A DNA stretch of 5,965 bases from an uncultured Lacinutrix sp. (GTDB lineage Bacteria > Bacteroidota > Bacteroidia > Flavobacteriales > Flavobacteriaceae): contig CALGIH010000240.1 in assembly GCA_937916035.1 (NCBI GenBank), forward strand, positions 1 to 5,965. The letters are read 5' to 3'. The position numbers and the translations under genes were made by a program. Shown here piece after piece: positions 1 to 5,508 of this stretch; position 1 is the stretch's first letter, and every line of letters starts with the position of its first letter. Below the pieces are notes generated by a model. The model was not told the DNA's origin and ran no database searches. It saw nothing but the letters and a program-made list of their open reading frames with translations.

Positions 1-888
1 AACTTGCTCTCCATATTCTCTGGCATAGGTAGTAATGTCTTTTTCTTTAAAAGTGACTTCTGCCACATCTTTTAAATAAACAGAATTACCTTTTTCAGAT
101 TTTACAACAAAGTTCTCTAAATCAGAAGGTTTGTCAATTTCACCAAGAATTCTAATTGTACGACGTTGACCACTGGCAATTAAATTCCCGGCAGATATGG
201 TTGCGTTTCCGCCATTAATAGTATTTATGATATCTCCAAAACTAACTTTTGCAGCTTGCATTTTATAAATATCTACAGCAACTTCAACTTCTTTGTCTTG
301 TACACCACGAATATCTACTTGTTTAATTTCTTGAAGTCCTTCAATTTCATCTTGAAGATATTCACCAAATTCTTTCAATTTGCCAACCGTATAATCTCCA
401 GAGATATTAATATTAAGAATCGGCATTTCTTCGCTCATACTTAAAGCAAAAACATTGGGCTCTACTTTTGCACCATTAAAGGTTGGCCAATCTTCGCTGG
501 AGGTTTCAGAGTCTATTTCATCTTTTATTTTTTGCTTAGCCTGTTCAACAGTAATATTTTCATCAAACTCTACAATAACCATAGAGAAATCTTCTTGAGA
601 TGTTGAGGTGATTTCAACAACGTTACTAACGGTTTTTAACTTATCCTCAAGAGGATCTGTTATGAGTTTTTCAATATCTTCAGCAGTGTTTCCAGGATAG
701 ACAGAGCTTACATAAATTTTTGTTTCCTTTATCTCAGGGAAACTTTCTCTTGGCATTTCAAAAAAGGCAGATACTCCAAGATAAAATATAACTGCCATAA
801 CAACATACATAGTAGTTTTGTTGTTAATTGCCCAAGTAGAGAACCCAAATTCTTTATCAACTTGCTTTCTGTTTTTCTTTTTAGTCAT
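1..888 (-). CDS. RND-family efflux permease, N-terminal 296 residues (partial, 3' end outside window)
   Basis: This is the inner-membrane, proton-driven pump of a tripartite efflux system (AcrB/HAE-type RND superfamily). The frame is open from an ATG at 888 to the window edge, giving 296 residues of a protein normally about 1000-1200 long. A short basic cytoplasmic N-terminus (residues 1-12, KKK and RK) precedes transmembrane helix 1 at about 25-43. Then comes the family signature: FPEI (50-53) and YPGNTAEDIEKLITDPLEDK (64-83), the counterpart of YPGAs-x-x-VE-x-x-V-x-x-PIE. The rest is porter domain, PN1 followed by PN2, with the typical GDIINTINGGNATISAGNL segment. It starts 10 nt after the adaptor stop, so it is the last visible gene of the regulator-channel-adaptor-permease operon. 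Substrate cannot be told from this part. The charge relay in TM4/TM10 that would separate drug from metal pumps lies outside. The family call is firm. Confidence 0.95.
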   Translation of the reverse strand, partial: MTKKKNRKQVDKEFGFSTWAINNKTTMYVVMAVIFYLGVSAFFEMPRESFPEIKETKIYVSSVYPGNTAEDIEKLITDPLEDKLKTVSNVVEITSTSQEDFSMVIVEFDENITVEQAKQKIKDEIDSETSSEDWPTFNGAKVEPNVFALSMSEEMPILNINISGDYTVGKLKEFGEYLQDEIEGLQEIKQVDIRGVQDKEVEVAVDIYKMQAAKVSFGDIINTINGGNATISAGNLIASGQRRTIRILGEIDKPSDLENFVVKSEKGNSVYLKDVAEVTFKEKDITTYAREYGEQV

Positions 889-898
889 ACTGTCTAAA

Positions 899-2071
899 TT
901 ATAGGTTGATTACTTTGACGGTTTGTCCATCTTTCACACTTCTAGCTCCTTCTTGAATAATTTCTGCACCATTTTCTATTCCCTTTAAAACCTCAATAAC
1001 ATCGCCTTGAGTTTTACCAGTTTTAATAATAACGCGCTCTGCAACACCTTCTTTATTTTCGTTTTTATTTTTTACAACATAAATATATTGTTCGCCTTCG
1101 GCATTTTCTGAAATAATACTTTGTGGAATTAATAGTGCCTTTTCATTGGTGTAATCATTAATTTTAAGTTTAGCAGTTAGGTTAGGTTTTATTGTTTTTG
1201 CTTTATTTGGGACTGCAATTTCAACTTTAAATGTTCGGTTGGCAGGATTGATAAAATCTCCAGCTTGGCGTACTTTAGTTTCAATAGTTTGTCCTAAAAC
1301 TGGAAATTCTACTTCCACAGCTTTATTTTTAGTAACATCAGAAATATAGCGTTCAGGTACATCTGTTTCTATATACATATTGTCTAAATTTACTATACGC
1401 ATTAATTGTGATTGTCCTGCTCCAACAACACTTCCTTGATCTGTAATGATATCATCTATAGTTCCAGTAAAGGGCGCTCTAACTGAAGTTTTACCCAATT
1501 GTTGTTGTAATTGGGTAACTGCTTTCGCTTGTGCATCGTAACTAGATTTTGCTTGTAAATATTGAATTTCGCTACCTATTTTTTGATTCCAAAGGCGCTC
1601 TTGACGCTCAAAAGTAGTTTTTGCTAAATTGGCTTGTATTTGTACTTGTGCTAATTGTTGACTCATACCTCCATCATCAATTTTTGCTAGAATTTGCCCT
1701 TTGCTAACACGTTGTCCTTCTTTAACATAGACGTGAGTTAATACACCATTGTACTCCGGAAAAATTACTAAGTTTTGTTTTGTGCTTACATTTCCTTGTA
1801 GTTCTACGTAATGATTAAATACTCTTTGTTCAGCTTTAAAAGTTGTAATTAAAGGCACTTTTTTTGTTGAGTCTAAAACTGCAATTTTATCATCCAATAA
1901 CTTAATTTTATCATGAATGGATTGTTGCTCATTAACTAATTCGCCACGTTTGACTCTCATAGCTTCTAGATTGTTGCCTTCTAGAACCTTTTCAACTGAC
2001 TTATTTTTATTATCGCCTCCACAGGAAACGACTAGTAGTGCTAGGATTAATAGTGAATATATATGTTTCAT
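899..2071 (-). CDS. Efflux RND transporter periplasmic adaptor subunit (MFP/HlyD-like lipoprotein)
   Basis: This is the membrane-fusion protein that bridges the RND pump and the TolC-like channel in the periplasm. I chose the ATG at 2071 (390 aa) over one at 2113. The inner ATG places a textbook lipoprotein signal at the very N-terminus, with hydrophobic residues 5-15 and lipobox V14-V15-S16-C17 followed by GGD. The outer start would add 14 polar residues and overlap the channel gene. Domain order: an extra coiled-coil stretch at about 31-70; the first half of the lipoyl domain (about 100-132, GVLTHVYVKEGQRVSKGQIL at 109-128); a helical hairpin (about 136-193, Q/A-rich); the second lipoyl half (VRAPFTGTID, 197-206); a beta-barrel to about 305; and a membrane-proximal domain to the end. 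The gene begins 22 nt after the channel stop with no Shine-Dalgarno, which is normal in Bacteroidetes. Substrate is unknown. Family assignment is secure. Confidence 0.94.
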   Translation of the reverse strand: MKHIYSLLILALLVVSCGGDNKNKSVEKVLEGNNLEAMRVKRGELVNEQQSIHDKIKLLDDKIAVLDSTKKVPLITTFKAEQRVFNHYVELQGNVSTKQNLVIFPEYNGVLTHVYVKEGQRVSKGQILAKIDDGGMSQQLAQVQIQANLAKTTFERQERLWNQKIGSEIQYLQAKSSYDAQAKAVTQLQQQLGKTSVRAPFTGTIDDIITDQGSVVGAGQSQLMRIVNLDNMYIETDVPERYISDVTKNKAVEVEFPVLGQTIETKVRQAGDFINPANRTFKVEIAVPNKAKTIKPNLTAKLKINDYTNEKALLIPQSIISENAEGEQYIYVVKNKNENKEGVAERVIIKTGKTQGDVIEVLKGIENGAEIIQEGARSVKDGQTVKVINL

Positions 2072-2093
2072 TGCTATTGTGTTTATTGGTTGA

Positions 2094-3437
2094 TTAATTT
2101 TCTGGAATTTCATTTAAAACCGTTTCTAAAGCGGCTTTTTTGTTTATAACATCAAGCATTGCTTGAAGTAATTCTTGTTGCGTTGTATATAATTGTGTTT
2201 GTGCTTGACGCAAATCGAAACTAGAAGAAATACCTTCAAAAAATTTCGTTTGGTTTTTTTGCTCAATGCGTTCTGCAAGACCTAAATTATCTTCTTTGTT
2301 TTGATAATCTTCTATGGCGAATTTGTACTCGCTTTTAGCATTAGCAATTTGCAACTTCAATTTTTGCTCTGTTTCAGTTAAATCATCTTCTGCTTTTTCT
2401 AAATTTATTTTTGCGCGCTGTGTAGCTGCACTGCGCATACCAGAACTAAAAATAGGAATCTTCATACTCACGCCAAGTAAGGAGGATCCAAACCATTCTT
2501 GCGAGTTTTTTAAAAATCTAAAATTTTCATTATTACCTGAATAGCCACCATTTAAAAAAGCATCCAATGTTGGAATCGCTTTGCTTTTTTCTAGTTTCAG
2601 CAAAAGTTCTTTTGATACTTTATCGTTTTCAGCAATTTTATAATCAATAGTTTGCTCAATATTTTCATCAGCATCAAGCAGACTAATTACAATGTTTTGA
2701 GACGTTAGGCTATTTAAATTGTCTGTAAGTTGAATGTTTGCATCTAAATCTATACCTAAAGTAATATTTAGCATTTTGTAAGCTAAAGTTTTTAAGCGTT
2801 TAGTGTTCGCTAAGTTACTTTTGATACCAGAAAGTGTTATTTGTAATTGTTCAACACTTTCTTCTTCGCCAAGGCCGTTTTCATAGATCTTAGTAGTTTC
2901 ATATAAATTTTTATCTAAAACAGTAATGTTGCGTTCTAATATTTTGATGCTCTCTTCTGAAAGCAATACATTTCCGTAAGCATCAATAACAGCTTTACGT
3001 ACTTCTAACTCTGTTTTTTCTTTAGCATTTTTAGAAATTTCAAGGAATACTTTTGCTGATTGTAAACCAACCAAATAAGAACCATCAAATATTTTCTGAT
3101 TTAAAGTAGCAGTAGCATTCATGGTTTGTTTTGTACCAAAAGCCACTTCTGTAAATTCTCCGGGATTACCGCCGAAAAACTCAGCTGGTATTAGTGATAC
3201 TTGTTGTTTTAACCAATGATTATAATCTATAGTTGCACTTAATTGTGGTAAACCAGAAGCAATGGTTTCCCATTTTTGTTGTTTGGCAGCTTGAATATCA
3301 CGGTGTGCATTTTTTGCAGTTCTATTGTTTTCTAAAGCATAATCTATGGCTTCTTGAAAACTTAAAGTTTGAGGAACTTCTTGTGAAAACGAAACCGTTG
3401 TTATTAGTAAAAATAAAATATAATGAATGTTTCTCAT
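2094..3437 (-). CDS. TolC-family outer-membrane efflux channel
   Basis: This is the outer-membrane exit duct of the tripartite pump (OEP/TolC family, expected trimeric). The protein has 447 aa, a usual family length. A Sec signal peptide covers about 1-18 with predicted cleavage after SFS, leaving QEVPQTL. The duplicated family architecture is visible. The first repeat begins with LSFQEAIDYALENN (25-38), followed by long amphipathic helices and a strand region (about 64-115). The second repeat has strand-like segments around 290-330 (SMKIPIFSSG, 324-333) and then long Q/E/K-rich helices at about 336-440. The ATG is 6 nt after the regulator stop and is preceded by a purine-rich AAAGAAGA stretch, a weak ribosome-binding candidate. 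This spacing makes co-transcription with the regulator very likely. The channel could serve more than one pump, but here it has its own adaptor and permease downstream. Confidence 0.95.
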   Translation of the reverse strand: MRNIHYILFLLITTVSFSQEVPQTLSFQEAIDYALENNRTAKNAHRDIQAAKQQKWETIASGLPQLSATIDYNHWLKQQVSLIPAEFFGGNPGEFTEVAFGTKQTMNATATLNQKIFDGSYLVGLQSAKVFLEISKNAKEKTELEVRKAVIDAYGNVLLSEESIKILERNITVLDKNLYETTKIYENGLGEEESVEQLQITLSGIKSNLANTKRLKTLAYKMLNITLGIDLDANIQLTDNLNSLTSQNIVISLLDADENIEQTIDYKIAENDKVSKELLLKLEKSKAIPTLDAFLNGGYSGNNENFRFLKNSQEWFGSSLLGVSMKIPIFSSGMRSAATQRAKINLEKAEDDLTETEQKLKLQIANAKSEYKFAIEDYQNKEDNLGLAERIEQKNQTKFFEGISSSFDLRQAQTQLYTTQQELLQAMLDVINKKAALETVLNEIPEN

Positions 3438-3443
3438 TCTTCT

Positions 3444-4049
3444 TTATGATTGATTAGTATCTATAAATTGTGTTAATGTTTTTAGTCCTTTTGTTGTGCA
3501 AATAGCCCTTAAATGGTATTCTAAAAAGAATTCCTTAAGTGCATTCATTGAGAAATTAGTTAAAGGGAAAATATCTTGGTCCTTTAAAGATGTCATCCCA
3601 TTAAAGTATATTCTGGAGATAAATTCTATGTCAATAGAGTCTCGATATAGTCCTTGTCCAACTCCTTTTTGTAAATTATCCTGAACACAACCAAGCATCT
3701 TTTCTAATTGCTTCTCCTTTAATGTTCCAGAAATTTTAGGATAATACTTTTGAAGCTGATATTGCGGTGACGATTTCTCATCTTTTAAATGAGTCATCAC
3801 GAATTTTTTAATTTCGTAAACTTCTTCAATAGGGTTTTTGTTAAGCTCACAAATACAGTCTATACCATGAGAGATAGTATCAAACATGTGGAGCGTTGTT
3901 GCTTCAACTAGTTTGGTTTTATTCTCAAAATATTGGTATATAGTTTTTTTTGAAATTCCAATTGCATTAGCAATATCATCCATTGTGACACTTTTAAAAC
4001 CATAGGTTATAAAAAGGTCACTTGCGCTATAAATAATTTTATCTCTCAT
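3444..4049 (-). CDS. TetR/AcrR-family transcriptional regulator of the efflux operon
   Basis: This is a one-component repressor-type regulator. The TetR_N helix-turn-helix occupies residues 1-47: helix 1 (about 2-17), helix 2 TMDDIANAIG (22-31) and recognition helix SKKTIYQYF (33-41), followed by the usual NKTKLVEA into helix 4. The helical C-terminal part (about 50-195) is the ligand/dimer domain. It contains YQLQKYYPKI (97-106), typical of flavobacterial members as I recall them, but it does not reveal the ligand. I start it at the ATG at 4049 (201 aa). A longer frame would need a TTG at 4061 inside the -7 promoter element. It is the first gene of the operon, 6 nt ahead of the channel gene, so repressor and pump share one mRNA and should be autoregulated through the palindromes at 4069-4112. 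The repressor role is inferred from family and context; activation has not been excluded. Confidence 0.93.
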   Translation of the reverse strand: MRDKIIYSASDLFITYGFKSVTMDDIANAIGISKKTIYQYFENKTKLVEATTLHMFDTISHGIDCICELNKNPIEEVYEIKKFVMTHLKDEKSSPQYQLQKYYPKISGTLKEKQLEKMLGCVQDNLQKGVGQGLYRDSIDIEFISRIYFNGMTSLKDQDIFPLTNFSMNALKEFFLEYHLRAICTTKGLKTLTQFIDTNQS

Positions 4050-4058
4050 AATGAGCTG

Positions 4059-4089
4059 CAAAAGTACATTAGGAAACTTTAAAAACCAA
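4059..4089 (-). promoter_or_regulatory. Bacteroidetes-type promoter of the TetR-efflux operon
   Basis: Read on the minus strand, TACTTTTG (4066-4059) matches the -7 consensus TAnnTTTG exactly. A TTG at 4089-4087 lies 20 nt upstream, where the -33 element is expected. Transcription should begin near 4054, leaving a leader of only about 5 nt before the ATG at 4049. One arm of the large palindrome sits between the two promoter elements and the other sits just upstream of the TTG, so bound repressor would occlude RNA polymerase. This assignment comes from motif matching only. Confidence 0.72.
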
Positions 4090-4102
4090 AAAAGTTTCCT
4101 AA
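4069..4102. promoter_or_regulatory. Perfect 12-bp inverted repeat, probable TetR-family operator
   Basis: TTAGGAAACTTT at 4069-4080 and its exact reverse complement AAAGTTTCCTAA at 4091-4102 flank a 10-nt A-rich spacer. It is not a plausible terminator: both inferred transcription starts (about 4054 leftward, about 4175 rightward) lie outside it, so neither mRNA contains it. It surrounds the core promoter of the regulator operon, the classic placement for an autorepressing TetR protein. Binding is inferred; the symmetry is directly visible. Confidence 0.75.
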
Positions 4103-4112
4103 GTTTTAGGAA
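4096..4112. promoter_or_regulatory. 17-bp palindrome TTCCTAA-GTT-TTAGGAA, second probable operator
   Basis: The 7-bp arms are perfectly complementary around a 3-nt centre, with half-site centres 10 bp apart. That is the geometry of a single TetR-type dimer contacting two consecutive major grooves. The left arm (4096-4102) is also the outer part of the right arm of the larger inverted repeat at 4069-4102, so three TTAGGAA half-sites form two nested palindromes. A weaker look-alike, ATTGGAATTA at 4122-4131, follows 16 bp after TTAGGAATTA but is not symmetrical. Confidence 0.68.
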
Positions 4113-4162
4113 TTATTTAACATTGGAATTACTAAGTGTGCTTTTTTTATGACTAATTGCAT

Positions 4163-4170
4163 TATTTTTG
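4163..4170 (+). promoter_or_regulatory. -7 promoter element of the polyprenyl synthase operon
   Basis: TATTTTTG is an exact match to the Bacteroidetes -7 consensus TAnnTTTG. It ends only 4 nt before the ATG at 4175, so transcription should start at or next to the start codon, giving a leaderless or nearly leaderless mRNA. No clear TTG is present about 20 nt upstream (around 4140), so the -33 side is weak. The nearest palindrome arm (4106-4112) is about 50 bp upstream and does not cover this element. Confidence 0.6.
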
Positions 4171-4174
4171 CGAC

Positions 4175-5149
4175 ATGTTATTCATAGAAAAATATCAAAA
4201 GGCGTTTGTAAATTATTTAAATGAGTTTACAACACCCAAAGCACCAAATAGTTTATACGAACCCATAGAATACATTTTGAGATTGGGAGGAAAACGTTTG
4301 CGTCCTGTACTTACACTTATGACTACCGACATTTTTAATGAGAGTTATGAAAAATCGTTAGATGCCGCTTTAGCAATAGAAGTGTTTCATAATTTCTCAT
4401 TAATTCATGACGATATAATGGACGATGCTCCTTTACGACGAGGACAACAGACAGTTCATGAGAAATGGGATTTAAACACTGGGATTTTATCAGGTGATGC
4501 AATGCTAATTTTAGCGTATCAATTGTTTGAGAATTATGAAGGTCATACTTTTAAAGCATTGGCTAAATTGTTTAGTAAAACAGCTATTGAGGTTTGTGAA
4601 GGACAACAATATGATATTGATTTTGAATCTCGTAATGATGTTACCATTCCAGAGTATTTAAAAATGATTGAATACAAAACGGCCGTTCTGGTTGGTGCAG
4701 CAATGAAAATGGGAGCTATTGTAGCAAATGCTTCTGTAGAATATCAGGATAAAATTTATGATTTTGGAAAAAACCTAGGAATAGCGTTTCAATTGCAAGA
4801 TGATTATTTAGATGCTTTTGGTAATCCAGAGACATTTGGTAAACAAGTTGGAGGTGATATTATTGAGAACAAAAAGACCTATCTTTTTTTAAAGGCTCTT
4901 GAGTTATCTGAAACCGAACAAAGAGATCAATTGTTAAAATTTTACACTAATGATGCATCAAATATTGAAGATAAAGTAAGTAATGTAAAACAGATTTTTA
5001 ATGAAAGTGGCGCTTCTTCTGAAACTAATATTATCATTGAAAATTATACTGAAAAAGCATTTAACATTTTAGATTCCATTAATGTTTCTTCAGAAAAAAA
5101 GGAGTTATTAAAACAATTTGGAACTTCTTTAATGAATAGAAAAGTATAA
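4175..5149 (+). CDS. Polyprenyl (probably geranylgeranyl-type, short-chain) diphosphate synthase
   Basis: This is a cytosolic trans-isoprenyl diphosphate synthase that condenses isopentenyl diphosphate with an allylic diphosphate. The protein has 324 aa, the normal family size. Visible motifs are GGKRLRP (38-44, IPP/diphosphate binding), the first aspartate-rich motif D79-D80-I-M-D83 followed by LRRG (87-90), GD (107-108), K168 in EYKTA, FQLQDDYLD (205-213) with the second motif D209-D210-x-x-D213, and GKQVGGDIIENKK (222-234). All catalytic positions are intact. The first motif has no two-residue insertion as in bacterial IspA-type FPP synthases, and F74 lies five residues before D79. In GGPP synthases an aromatic residue here limits the product to about C20. 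I start at the ATG at 4175; a TTG at 4157 would add six residues and overlap the promoter. It diverges from the efflux regulator and is translationally coupled to the next gene. Likely roles are the supply of carotenoid or quinone precursors. Product length is inferred. Confidence 0.93.
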   Translation: MLFIEKYQKAFVNYLNEFTTPKAPNSLYEPIEYILRLGGKRLRPVLTLMTTDIFNESYEKSLDAALAIEVFHNFSLIHDDIMDDAPLRRGQQTVHEKWDLNTGILSGDAMLILAYQLFENYEGHTFKALAKLFSKTAIEVCEGQQYDIDFESRNDVTIPEYLKMIEYKTAVLVGAAMKMGAIVANASVEYQDKIYDFGKNLGIAFQLQDDYLDAFGNPETFGKQVGGDIIENKKTYLFLKALELSETEQRDQLLKFYTNDASNIEDKVSNVKQIFNESGASSETNIIIENYTEKAFNILDSINVSSEKKELLKQFGTSLMNRKV

Positions 5150-5508
5150 TGCTACTTCCTAATAATTTCGATGAGTTAATAACTCAAGCCAACAGCGAAA
5201 ATTTATACATTAAGCTCATAAAACAACTGAACAAAGATTTTTTACTAGCTAACATTGACCTTGATTTTGATGAAGAAGTGTTGCCTACAAGTCTCAAGTA
5301 TATACTTCATGAAACAGTGTTTAAGTTAATTCAAGAGAAGTTTATGGAGTATTTAAATCTTCTTTATATCGTCGATGTATCAGAAAAGAAGGTAAGGCAA
5401 TTGGATGGAAGTGATGTTGTTGTCCTTTCTGAGCAAGTAACTTTTTTGATTTTACAACGCGAGTGGCAAAAAGTTTGGTACAGACATAAGACTAAAAATA
5501 GACTCTAA
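5149..5508 (+). CDS. Uncharacterised 119-residue protein, coupled to the polyprenyl synthase gene
   Basis: I do not recognise a named family and assign no function. Its ATG overlaps the upstream TAA as TAATG, which with the absence of any promoter argues for translational coupling and co-expression with the synthase. The protein is soluble-looking, with no signal peptide or membrane segment. An acidic, mostly helical N-terminal half (about 6-75, with DLDFDEEVLP at 37-46) leads to LNLLYIVDVSEK (69-80), then a short strand-like VVVLSEQVTFLILQ (90-103), and a basic, tryptophan-containing tail (REWQKVWYRHKTKNR, 104-118). The alternating hydrophobic pattern and consistent codon use support a real gene. 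Its last 17 bp overlap the end of the converging beta-barrel gene. It could be a small partner or stability factor for the synthase, but that is only a guess from position. Confidence 0.82.
   Translation: MLLPNNFDELITQANSENLYIKLIKQLNKDFLLANIDLDFDEEVLPTSLKYILHETVFKLIQEKFMEYLNLLYIVDVSEKKVRQLDGSDVVVLSEQVTFLILQREWQKVWYRHKTKNRL

Noticed and set aside
256..444. Short open frame of about 62 codons on the plus strand
   Set aside because: It is antisense to the permease gene, composed mostly of Phe, Asn and Ile as expected from the opposite strand of A+T-rich coding DNA; similar shadow frames at 2314-2544, 3233-3457 and 3496-3684 were also discarded.
643..656. 14-bp palindrome ATCCTC-AA-GAGGAT
   Set aside because: It lies within the permease frame and encodes the conserved DPLED stretch; the symmetry is explained by codon content and there is no promoter context.
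2072..2113. Upstream ATG at 2113 for the adaptor, extending it by 14 residues
   Set aside because: It would push the lipoprotein signal and lipobox inside the protein and create an overlap with the channel gene; the ATG at 2071 gives a proper N-terminal signal.
4050..4061. TTG at 4061 as start of the regulator
   Set aside because: It lies inside the -7 element and upstream of the expected transcription start; the ATG at 4049 gives a normal TetR N-terminus.
4122..4131. ATTGGAATTA as a possible fourth operator half-site
   Set aside because: It matches TTAGGAATTA in only 8 of 10 positions, has no inverted partner, and such A+T-rich matches are expected by chance.
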